Origin: Clostridiales bacterium
Lineage (GTDB): Bacteria; Bacillota; Clostridia; Lachnospirales; Lachnospiraceae
Length of the DNA: 7,226 nucleotides
Assembly: GCA_019423835.1 (NCBI GenBank)
Contig: JAHZAR010000117.1
Location: 1-7,226 of the forward strand
Direction of reading: 5' to 3'
The stretch's first letter is position 1. Each line of letters opens with the position of its first letter. The position numbers were made by a program, and so were the translations under genes. Shown piece by piece: positions 1-6,485 of the stretch. The notes below the pieces were generated by a model. That model ran no database searches and was not told the DNA's origin. It saw only the letters and a program-made list of their open reading frames with translations.

Positions 1-543
1 ATCCATGCCCGTTCCACCGGACCAGACTCCCTGGTTACACAGCAGCCTCTGGGAGGAAAGGCACAGTTCGGCGGACAGCGTTTCGGAGAGATGGAGGTTT
101 GGGCTCTGGAGGCCTATGGTGCATCCTACACCTTACAGGAGATCCTTACCGTTAAGTCCGATGATGTGGTAGGACGTGTGAAGACCTACGAGGCCATCAT
201 CAAGGGTGAAAACATCCCTGAGCCGGGCGTACCGGAGTCCTTCAAGGTACTCTTAAAGGAGCTTCAGTCCTTAGGTCTGGACGTGAGGGTACTGCGGGAG
301 GACGGCTCCGAGGTAGAGCTGAGCGAGAATATCGACTACGGCGACACCGACATCCGCTCGATTCTGGAAGGCGACAGCAAGAGCTACTCACAGAACGAAT
401 CCTTCGAGAGCATGGGCTTTCAGCGTCAGGAATTCAAGGAGGACGGAGAGCTGGCCTCTGTAGAATCTGAAAGCTTTTCAGATGACTACACGGATGACTA
501 TGTGAACGATCAGGATGATTCATATTCTGACGAGGAAGAATAA
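1..543 (+). CDS. rpoB: DNA-directed RNA polymerase subunit beta, C-terminal part (5' truncated by window)
   Basis: This is the last 180 codons of the beta subunit of RNA polymerase, the enzyme that transcribes all genes; the reading frame is open from base 1 and ends at TAA 541-543. The segment holds the highly conserved C-terminal clamp/anchor region, recognisable from the stretch GGKAQFGGQRFGEMEVWALE (bases about 52-111), then TLQEILTVKSDDVVGR and PESFKVLLKELQSLGLDV, all matching universal bacterial RpoB. E. coli RpoB ends shortly after the equivalent of this last motif, whereas this protein continues for roughly 80 more residues (about bases 292-540) that are rich in Asp, Glu and Ser and end in DEEE. 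Such acidic tails are seen in many clostridial RpoB proteins; the role is unknown to me. rpoC follows after 19 bases, so the two are almost certainly co-transcribed. Identification is certain; the promoter and N-terminus lie outside the window. Confidence 0.98.
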   Translation: MHARSTGPDSLVTQQPLGGKAQFGGQRFGEMEVWALEAYGASYTLQEILTVKSDDVVGRVKTYEAIIKGENIPEPGVPESFKVLLKELQSLGLDVRVLREDGSEVELSENIDYGDTDIRSILEGDSKSYSQNESFESMGFQRQEFKEDGELASVESESFSDDYTDDYVNDQDDSYSDEEE

Positions 544-562
544 ATAGAAGGGAGTACCGCTC

Positions 563-3500
563 ATGCCAGAGACAAATGAAACTTATGAGCCATTGACGTT
601 TGATGCAATCAAAATCGGTTTGGCTTCCCCTGAGAAGATCCTGGAGTGGTCCCACGGCGAGGTAAAGAAGCCGGAGACAATCAACTACAGAACCTTAAAG
701 CCTGAAAAGGACGGACTGTTCTGTGAGAGAATCTTCGGACCGAGCAAGGACTGGGAGTGCCACTGCGGCAAATATAAGAAGATCAGATACAAGGGCGTTA
801 TCTGTGACAGGTGCGGCGTCGAGGTCACAAAGGCCAGCGTCCGCAGGGAGCGCGTGGGCCATATTGCGCTCGCCGCCCCGGTCTCCCATATCTGGTACTT
901 TAAGGGAATCCCGAGCCGTATGGGACTGATCCTGGACATTTCTCCGAGAACCCTGGAGAAGGTGCTCTACTTCGCATCCTACATCGTACTGGATCCGGGA
1001 AAAACCAGCCTGCAGTTCAAGCAGGTTCTCTCCGAGAAAGAGTATCGCGACGCGGTGGAGAACTTCGGCTACGGCAGCTTCCGCGTGGGAATGGGAGCTG
1101 AGGCGATCCAGGAGCTGTTAAAGGGAATTGATCTTGAGAAGGATTCCGAGGATCTGAGAAAACAGCTTAAGGATGCCACTGGCCAGAAGAGAGCCAGAAT
1201 CATCAAGAGGCTTGAGGTAGTGGAGGCCTTCAGAAACTCCGGAAACAAGCCGGAGTGGATGATTATGACCGTTATCCCGGTAATTCCGCCGGATATCCGT
1301 CCCATGGTACAGCTGGACGGAGGCCGTTTCGCCACATCCGACTTAAATGATTTATACAGAAGAATTATCAACAGAAACAACCGTCTTGCAAGACTTCTGG
1401 AGCTTGGAGCCCCGGACATTATCGTGAGAAACGAGAAGAGGATGCTGCAGGAGGCCGTGGATGCCCTTATCGACAACGGACGCCGCGGACGCCCTGTAAC
1501 CGGTCCTGGAAACAGAGCCTTAAAGTCCCTCTCCGATATGTTAAAGGGCAAGCAGGGACGTTTCCGCCAGAACCTGCTCGGAAAGCGAGTGGACTACTCC
1601 GGACGTTCCGTTATCGTCGTTGGACCGGAGCTGAAGATCTACCAGTGCGGTCTTCCGAAGGAGATGGCCATTGAGCTCTTTAAGCCGTTCGTCATGAAGG
1701 AGCTGGTTGCAAAGCAGTACGCTCCGAACATTAAGAACGCGAAAAAGATGGTAGAGCGCCTTCAGCCGGCAGTGTGGGATGTGCTGGAGGACGTAATTAA
1801 AGAGCATCCGGTTATGTTAAACCGCGCTCCTACCCTGCACAGACTGGGTATCCAGGCATTCGAGCCGATTCTGGTAGAGGGCAAGGCGATTAAGCTGCAC
1901 CCGCTGGTATGTACCGCCTTCAACGCGGACTTCGACGGCGACCAGATGGCTGTTCACCTTCCGCTGTCCGTAGAGGCGCAGGCAGAGTGCCGCTTCCTCC
2001 TTCTGTCTCCGAACAACCTGTTAAAGCCTTCCGACGGAGGCCCTGTGGCCGTTCCTTCCCAGGATATGGTTCTCGGTATCTACTACCTGACTCAGGAGAG
2101 ACCGGGCGTAAAGGGAGAGGGCATGGCCTTCAAGAACGTGAACGAGGCCATTCTTGCCTATGAGAACAAGGAGGTAACACTTCACTCCAAGGTAAAGGTG
2201 AGAATGACAAGGGAGATGCCGGACGGAACTGTCAGGACGGGAATGGTAGAGTCCACCGTGGGACGTTTTATCTTTAACGAGATCATCCCTCAGGATCTGG
2301 GCTTTGTGGACAGAAGCATTGAGGGCAATGAGCTGAAGCTGGAGGTTGACTTCCACGTAGGAAAGAAACAGCTGAAGCAGATCCTGGAGAAGGTTATCAA
2401 TACCCACGGGGCTACCCAGACGGCGATCACCCTGGACGACATCAAGGCCATCGGCTACAAGTACTCCACAAAGGCCGCCATGACCGTATCCGTATCCGAT
2501 ATGACTGTGCCTGCAAGCAAGCCGAAGCTCATTGCCGACGCGCAGGCAACCGTTGACAGAATTGCAAAGAACTTCCGCCGCGGTCTTATCACCGAGGAGG
2601 AGAGATATAAAGAGGTTATCGAGACCTGGAAGGCGACAGACGACCAGCTTACTCATGACCTGCTGACAGGACTGGACGCATACAACAACATCTTCATGAT
2701 GGCTGACTCTGGTGCCCGTGGTTCCGATAAGCAGATCAAGCAGCTGGCAGGTATGCGAGGCCTGATGGCAGATACGACGGGACACACCATCGAGCTTCCT
2801 ATCAAGTCCAACTTCCGTGAAGGTCTTGACGTACTGGAGTACTTCATCTCCGCTCACGGAGCCCGTAAGGGACTTTCCGATACGGCTCTGCGTACAGCCG
2901 ACTCCGGTTACCTGACCAGACGTCTTGTCGACGTTTCACAGGATCTGATTGTCCGCGAGGACGACTGCTGTGCCGGCAAGGGCGAGATCCCATACATGGA
3001 GATCAAGGGCTTTACTGACGGACAGGAGACCATCGAGAGCCTCCAGGAGCGCATCACAGGCCGTTTCATTGCCGAGGATATCGTGGATCCGGATACAGGT
3101 GAGATCGTGATCAAGGCGAACCATATGTGTACGCCGAAGCGGGCTGCCGTTGTTATGAAGGCCCTTGAGAAGCAGGGCAGAAACTCTGTGAAGATCCGTA
3201 CCGTGTTAACCTTTAAGTCCCACATCGGTGTCTGCGCGAAGTGCTACGGCGCCAACATGGCTACAGGGCAGCCTGTGCAGGTAGGCGAGGCTGTCGGAAT
3301 TATCGCTGCACAGTCCATCGGTGAGCCTGGTACACAGCTTACCATGCGTACCTTCCATACGGGCGGCGTGGCCGGCGGCGATATCACACAGGGTCTTCCC
3401 CGTGTCGAGGAGCTTTTCGAGGCCCGTAAGCCGAAGGGACTTGCGATCATCGCCGAGTTCGGCGGCGTGGCTACTATCAAGGATACGAAGAAGAAGCGCG

Positions 3501-4228
3501 AGATCATTATTACGGACAACGAGACAGGAAACTCCAAGACTTACCTGATCCCTTACGGATCCCGAATCAAGATTCAGGACGGCGCAGTGCTTGAGGCAGG
3601 CGACGAGCTGACAGAGGGTAGTGTAAATCCGCACGACATCCTGAAGATTAAGGGTGTGCGTGCTGTACAGGATTACATGATCCAGGAGGTACAGAGAGTT
3701 TACCGCTTACAGGGCGTGGAGATCAACGATAAGCATATCGAGATGATTGTGCGCCAGATGTTAAAGAAGATCAAGGTTGAGGAGAGCGGCGATTCCGACG
3801 TTCTTCCGGGAACCTCCATGAATATTCTGGAGTTCAACGATATGAACGAGGCCCTGATCGCAGAGGGCAAGGAGCCGGCAGTGGGCCGCCAGGTTATGCT
3901 GGGTATCACAAAGGCTTCCCTTGCAACAGATTCCTTCTTATCCGCTGCCTCCTTCCAGGAGACCACGAAGGTTCTGACAGAGGCGGCTATCAACGGCAAG
4001 GTGGATAACCTGATCGGTCTGAAGGAGAATGTTCTGATCGGTAAGCTGATCCCGGCCGGAACCGGTATGAAGAGATACCGTTCCATCAAGCTGAGCACCG
4101 ACGGCGAGGAGCTTGAGGCGTCTATGCGCGGGGAGGAAGCCGGCGTTTCCCAGGAGTATCCCGAGAGCGGAGAGTTAGACGAGGCAGAGCAGATCGTATT
4201 AAATGAAGATGAACTGAGCGAGGAGTAG
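563..4228 (+). CDS. rpoC: DNA-directed RNA polymerase subunit beta'
   Basis: Complete beta' subunit (1221 aa), which carries the catalytic Mg of RNA polymerase. The ATG at 563 is preceded by an AAGGGAG ribosome site at 548-554, and the N-terminus (YEPLTFDAIKIGLASPEKI) is the family norm. In order: N-terminal zinc-binding domain with Cys66, Cys68, Cys81 and Cys84; the catalytic loop NADFDGD at 454-460 with the three Mg-binding Asp 456, 458 and 460; the bridge helix about 761-796; the second zinc region with Cys802, Cys891 and Cys894; and the trigger loop with Met928, Arg929 and His932. Length fits a beta' that lacks the large trigger-loop insertion of E. coli. The oddity is Phe884, where E. 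coli and most bacteria have the fourth Cys of the second zinc site; Cys803, next to Cys802, might compensate. The last ~35 residues are acidic. The transcript ends at the strong terminator 4285-4325. Confidence 0.99.
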   Translation: MPETNETYEPLTFDAIKIGLASPEKILEWSHGEVKKPETINYRTLKPEKDGLFCERIFGPSKDWECHCGKYKKIRYKGVICDRCGVEVTKASVRRERVGHIALAAPVSHIWYFKGIPSRMGLILDISPRTLEKVLYFASYIVLDPGKTSLQFKQVLSEKEYRDAVENFGYGSFRVGMGAEAIQELLKGIDLEKDSEDLRKQLKDATGQKRARIIKRLEVVEAFRNSGNKPEWMIMTVIPVIPPDIRPMVQLDGGRFATSDLNDLYRRIINRNNRLARLLELGAPDIIVRNEKRMLQEAVDALIDNGRRGRPVTGPGNRALKSLSDMLKGKQGRFRQNLLGKRVDYSGRSVIVVGPELKIYQCGLPKEMAIELFKPFVMKELVAKQYAPNIKNAKKMVERLQPAVWDVLEDVIKEHPVMLNRAPTLHRLGIQAFEPILVEGKAIKLHPLVCTAFNADFDGDQMAVHLPLSVEAQAECRFLLLSPNNLLKPSDGGPVAVPSQDMVLGIYYLTQERPGVKGEGMAFKNVNEAILAYENKEVTLHSKVKVRMTREMPDGTVRTGMVESTVGRFIFNEIIPQDLGFVDRSIEGNELKLEVDFHVGKKQLKQILEKVINTHGATQTAITLDDIKAIGYKYSTKAAMTVSVSDMTVPASKPKLIADAQATVDRIAKNFRRGLITEEERYKEVIETWKATDDQLTHDLLTGLDAYNNIFMMADSGARGSDKQIKQLAGMRGLMADTTGHTIELPIKSNFREGLDVLEYFISAHGARKGLSDTALRTADSGYLTRRLVDVSQDLIVREDDCCAGKGEIPYMEIKGFTDGQETIESLQERITGRFIAEDIVDPDTGEIVIKANHMCTPKRAAVVMKALEKQGRNSVKIRTVLTFKSHIGVCAKCYGANMATGQPVQVGEAVGIIAAQSIGEPGTQLTMRTFHTGGVAGGDITQGLPRVEELFEARKPKGLAIIAEFGGVATIKDTKKKREIIITDNETGNSKTYLIPYGSRIKIQDGAVLEAGDELTEGSVNPHDILKIKGVRAVQDYMIQEVQRVYRLQGVEINDKHIEMIVRQMLKKIKVEESGDSDVLPGTSMNILEFNDMNEALIAEGKEPAVGRQVMLGITKASLATDSFLSAASFQETTKVLTEAAINGKVDNLIGLKENVLIGKLIPAGTGMKRYRSIKLSTDGEELEASMRGEEAGVSQEYPESGELDEAEQIVLNEDELSEE

Positions 4229-4236
4229 CAAAAACA

Positions 4237-4259
4237 GTGTCCGGCGGTCTGCCGGGCAC
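4237..4259 (+). other. Small hairpin just after the rpoC stop codon
   Basis: Arms GTGTCCGGC (4237-4245) and GCCGGGCAC (4251-4259) pair over 9 positions, one of them a G-T wobble, around a 5-base loop. It starts 9 bases after the rpoC stop. No T-run follows, so it is unlikely to terminate transcription alone. It may protect or help process the rpoBC mRNA 3' end, or act with the stronger hairpin 25 bases further on. The role is inference. Confidence 0.45.
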
Positions 4260-4284
4260 GTTAGTCAGGCTCAGAGAACAACAG

Positions 4285-4325
4285 GGAGTGCCCGAAGCCG
4301 TTTCCGGCTTCGGGCACTCCTTTTT
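4285..4325 (+). terminator. Strong intrinsic terminator of the rpoBC operon
   Basis: A perfect 16-bp GC-rich inverted repeat: GGAGTGCCCGAAGCCG (4285-4300), loop TTTC (4301-4304), and its exact reverse complement at 4305-4320, followed at once by TTTTT (4321-4325) and CT. This is a textbook Rho-independent terminator on the + strand, 57 bases after the rpoC stop. It separates rpoBC from the amidase gene downstream, which has its own promoter. Confidence 0.96.
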
Positions 4326-4362
4326 CTGTAGAAATGCAGGCTGCGCAGGGTGAAAAGAAAAT

Positions 4363-4378
4363 GAAAAGAACTCTTTTC
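4363..4378. repeat. Short inverted repeat upstream of the amidase promoter
   Basis: GAAAAG (4363-4368) and CTTTTC (4373-4378) form a perfect 6-bp inverted repeat around AACT, extendable by an A-T and a T-G pair on the outside. It lies just upstream of the TTGACA at 4388. It could be an operator or only a by-product of the A/T-rich DNA; no regulator can be named. Confidence 0.3.
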
Positions 4379-4387
4379 GTAAGAAAA

Positions 4388-4422
4388 TTGACAGCCGAAG
4401 AACAGAATTTCTGTGATATAAT
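4388..4422 (+). promoter_or_regulatory. Promoter for the amidase gene (extended -10, sigma-A type)
   Basis: A perfect TATAAT at 4417-4422 carries the TG extension (TGATATAAT, 4414-4422), the hallmark of an extended -10 promoter that does not need a good -35. A perfect TTGACA lies at 4388-4393, but the spacer is 23 bases, well beyond the usual 16-18. With an 18-base spacer the same TTGACA would pair with TGTGAT (4412-4417, 4 of 6 matches). The predicted start is near 4429, giving a leader of about 60 bases before the ATG at 4492. The upstream DNA is A/T-rich, which suits a promoter. The extended -10 is the stronger call; use of the TTGACA is uncertain. Confidence 0.7.
4402..4414. repeat. Inverted repeat inside the promoter spacer (possible operator)
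   Basis: ACAGA (4402-4406) and TCTGT (4410-4414) are exact inverted copies separated by ATT, placed directly against the extended -10 element. A protein bound here would cover the promoter, so the site is a plausible operator. The arms are only 5 bp and chance cannot be excluded. Confidence 0.3.
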
Positions 4423-4491
4423 GAGAGTATTTCATGAGGTTTTTGAGTTCAGACAGTATTGTTCTGATGAGAGAGCGAGAAGGAGAGGTTC

Positions 4492-5712
4492 ATGAGAAAG
4501 AGGTACATGATTCCGGCAGCCTGCATGGCATTCTGTGCGGTTTTGGCAGCCGGAGGGGCTGTGACAGCGGGAAATGGAAGAGAGAGCCGCGCTGCGGCGG
4601 TGCAGAGACAGGCGGAGGAGGAAGTGCTGACGTCCGGAAAGGGGCAGGAGGCAGCCCGGACAATGGCCAGCGCTTATGAGAGCCAGGGCATGACAGCCAG
4701 AAACGACACGGTGACCGTCACGGCCGATGCCCTCCGTCTGCGCACCTCCCCGGATACAGAGGGGAACAATATAAAGGGCACAGTTCCGGGAGGCACAGTT
4801 CTGGAGCGGCTTTACGAGGGAAACGGATGGAGTGTGGTGAGGACGGAGAGCGGAGAATTTTATGTATCCTCCGCGTACCTGGCAGAGAGGGAGAAAGGCG
4901 GACAGCCGGAAAAAACAGAGAGCAAAGAACAGGGCGGAACCGCAGCTTATCTGCAGGACAGGACAGAGGTGGGGCTTAACAGCAGCTTCCAGTATGCTGA
5001 ATTTTCCAGGATAAACAGCGGAAAGGCCGTCCTCTATAAGAGCACAGCGGAAAACAGAAAGAACAGGACTATTGGCCTGAATGCAGGCCACGGCACAGCC
5101 GGAGGAGGCAGTGTGAAGACTCTGTGCCACCCGGACGGAAGCGCCAAGGTGACGGGAGGCACTACTGCATCAGGCGCCACAACCGCCGCTGCGGTGTCGG
5201 CCGGCATGACATTTGCAGACGGCACACCGGAGGCTGCAGTGACTCTCCGGATGGCGCAGATCCTGAAGGAACGCCTGCTGGCGGAGGGATACGATGTGCT
5301 GATGATCCGGGACGGGGAAGATGTGCAGCTGGATAATATTGCCCGTACAGTGCTTGCGAACCATTATGCAGACTGTCATATTTCTCTGCACTGGGATTCC
5401 ACCTCCAATGATAAGGGCTGCTTCTTTATGAGCGTCCCCTCCAATGAGAGATACCGCTCCATGGAGCCGGTGGCCTCTCACTGGCAGCAGCACAACAGCC
5501 TGGGCGAGGCTCTGGTAGAGGGGCTGCGCGGCGCCGGAAATAAAATTTTTTCCAGCGGAGCCATGGAGATGGATCTGACACAGACCTCCTATTCTACTGT
5601 GCCAAGTGTGGATATTGAGCTGGGAGATAAAGGCTCCAGCCACTCTGAGGATACGCTGAACCGCCTGGCTGACGGGCTGACAGCCGGCATTCATTCCTAC
5701 TTTGGTTTTTAG
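4492..5712 (+). CDS. Secreted N-acetylmuramoyl-L-alanine amidase with SH3b domain
   Basis: A 406-aa exported zinc amidase predicted to cut the bond between N-acetylmuramic acid and L-Ala in peptidoglycan. The ATG is preceded by AGGAG (4481-4485) at a 6-base gap. Residues 2-5 are basic and about 7-27 hydrophobic, forming a signal peptide with likely cleavage near Ala26/Gly27; there is no lipobox Cys. A charged linker leads to a bacterial SH3 domain (about 74-131, starting VTVTADALRLRTSP and ending YVSSAYL), a typical wall-binding module. The Amidase_3 catalytic domain runs from about 192 to the end: zinc ligands His200 (LNAGHG), Glu247 (GTPEAA) and His300 (ISLHWDS), and catalytic Glu376 (VDIELGD). 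All are intact, so it should be active. A Gly/Thr/Ala-rich segment (about 204-243) sits between the first two ligands. A role in wall turnover, cell separation or sporulation is possible; the sequence does not decide which. Confidence 0.93.
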   Translation: MRKRYMIPAACMAFCAVLAAGGAVTAGNGRESRAAAVQRQAEEEVLTSGKGQEAARTMASAYESQGMTARNDTVTVTADALRLRTSPDTEGNNIKGTVPGGTVLERLYEGNGWSVVRTESGEFYVSSAYLAEREKGGQPEKTESKEQGGTAAYLQDRTEVGLNSSFQYAEFSRINSGKAVLYKSTAENRKNRTIGLNAGHGTAGGGSVKTLCHPDGSAKVTGGTTASGATTAAAVSAGMTFADGTPEAAVTLRMAQILKERLLAEGYDVLMIRDGEDVQLDNIARTVLANHYADCHISLHWDSTSNDKGCFFMSVPSNERYRSMEPVASHWQQHNSLGEALVEGLRGAGNKIFSSGAMEMDLTQTSYSTVPSVDIELGDKGSSHSEDTLNRLADGLTAGIHSYFGF

Positions 5713-5814
5713 GGGGAAAGCGCTGGAAACGCTTGTCGGGAGCAGCTGTGATGGAACCGGCAGAGCCACCTGCGGCGGCCTGCAGAATGGAGAGGAAATG
5801 AGAGGAGAAGAGCG

Positions 5815-6351
5815 ATGAAAATTACAGTGTTAGCCGGAAGTCCTCATAGAAACGGGACGACTTCCGTTCTGGTAAAGGCATTTACAGAAGGAGCTGAGGA
5901 GGCGGGGAATGAGGTTACCTGCCTGAATCTGGCCTCCATGAATATCCGTCCGTGTCTGGGATGTGACTACTGCCGGAAGCATGGGGGAGTCTGTGTTCAC
6001 AAGGACAATATGAACGTGGTGAGGGAGGCAGTCAGTCAGGCGGATCTGGTGGCATTTGTGACGCCCCTCTACTATTTCGGAATGTCCGCACAGCTGAAAA
6101 CAGCCATCGATCGCTTTTATGCGTTTAATGAGGAACTGAGGGGCAGCGCCAAAAAGGCCTGCATGCTGGCCGCCTGTGCAGATGACAAATCCGCTGTGGA
6201 GGCGCTGAAGGCCCACTACCATGCAGTCTGTCAGTATCTCAGATGGGAGGATGCCGGAGCGGTGTACGCTGCCGACTGTGCAGTTCCGGAGGAAATTGAA
6301 AAGAGCCGCTACCCGGAGGAGGCCAGAAACCTGGGCAGGAGCATCGGGTAG
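5815..6351 (+). CDS. Flavodoxin-fold NAD(P)H-dependent oxidoreductase, iron-sulfur flavoprotein-like
   Basis: A 178-aa cytoplasmic protein of the FMN_red/flavodoxin_2 superfamily, preceded by GAGGAGA (5802-5808). The N-terminal strand and phosphate loop ITVLAGSPHRNGTTS (residues 3-17) is the FMN phosphate-binding signature; TPLYYFGMSAQLKTAIDRF (83-101) is the second conserved flavin-side block. Four cysteines, Cys47, Cys50, Cys53 and Cys60 (C-x2-C-x2-C-x6-C), followed by HKDNM, match the compact cysteine motif of iron-sulfur flavoproteins, which hold a 4Fe-4S cluster next to FMN and pass electrons in anaerobes. Whether this protein binds a cluster or is a plain FMN reductase cannot be told from sequence. 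The gene lies 102 bases after the amidase with no terminator or clear promoter between, so read-through is possible. The substrate is unknown. Length is normal for the family. Confidence 0.88.
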   Translation: MKITVLAGSPHRNGTTSVLVKAFTEGAEEAGNEVTCLNLASMNIRPCLGCDYCRKHGGVCVHKDNMNVVREAVSQADLVAFVTPLYYFGMSAQLKTAIDRFYAFNEELRGSAKKACMLAACADDKSAVEALKAHYHAVCQYLRWEDAGAVYAADCAVPEEIEKSRYPEEARNLGRSIG

Positions 6352-6399
6352 CACAGGAATGGCTGCTCTGTCCTGACAGGAGAATCTCCCCGGTCGGAA

Positions 6400-6428
6400 A
6401 CATATTTTTATCTCCCTGTACATACCTT
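6400..6428 (+). promoter_or_regulatory. Candidate sigma-E (sporulation, mother cell) promoter for the CotS-like gene
   Basis: The -35 element ACATATT (6400-6406) matches the Bacillus sigma-E consensus KMATATT at 6 of 7 positions, and CATACCTT (6421-6428) matches the -10 consensus CATACAMT at 6 of 8, with a 14-base spacer inside the consensus 14-15. Predicted start is near 6435, leaving a leader of about 50 bases. A sigma-E promoter fits a spore-coat gene made in the mother cell. A sigma-A reading (TAGAAT at 6428-6433 with TTTTTA at 6405-6410) is possible but has a poor -35. Confidence 0.6.
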
Positions 6429-6472
6429 AGAATTAGCTGAAAACAGTTACAGAAAAAGCCAGTGAATGGTAT

Positions 6473-6482
6473 GGAGGGGTGA
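6473..6482 (+). promoter_or_regulatory. Ribosome binding site that fixes the GTG start of the CotS-like gene
   Basis: GGAGGGGTGA (6473-6482) is nearly complementary to the 16S rRNA 3' end; the GGAGG core ends 8 bases before GTG 6486. The overlapping GTG at 6484 is followed at once by TGA, and the ATG at 6471 reaches TGA after two codons, so only GTG 6486 gives the long frame. Confidence 0.8.
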
Positions 6483-6485
6483 CGT

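Noticed and set aside
2021..2857. A 278-codon open frame on the - strand inside rpoC
   Set aside because: It lies wholly antisense to well-conserved rpoC codons, has no recognisable domain and no clear ribosome site. GC-rich coding DNA often leaves such antisense frames open.
4434..4679. A + strand frame starting at ATG 4434 that overlaps the amidase start
   Set aside because: It runs out of frame through the amidase signal peptide region, has no good ribosome site, and its translation is a frame-shifted copy of a real coding sequence.
4432..5130. A 232-codon - strand frame opposite the amidase, and similar - strand frames at 5170-5769 and 5830-6423
   Set aside because: Each is opposite a gene with clear family motifs, and the translations are unlike any protein family I recognise.
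5718..5734. A terminator after the amidase
   Set aside because: Only 5-bp arms (AAGCG/CGCTT) with a 7-base loop and no T-run; too weak to stop transcription.
5725..5738. A catabolite-control (cre-like) site TGGAAACGCTTGTC between the amidase and flavoprotein genes
   Set aside because: It matches the first ten positions of the cre pattern, but the closing CA is missing and no promoter is visible nearby.
6365..6390. A terminator after the flavoprotein gene
   Set aside because: The possible stems (CTGTC/GACAG and GGAG/CTCC) are 4-5 bp and overlap each other; the nearest T-run at 6405-6409 is too far away and is better explained as part of the promoter.
6401..6410. A sigma-K -10 element at CATATTTTTA
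   Set aside because: The trailing TA is one base out of place for the CATANNNTA pattern, and the sigma-E reading explains both halves with correct spacing.
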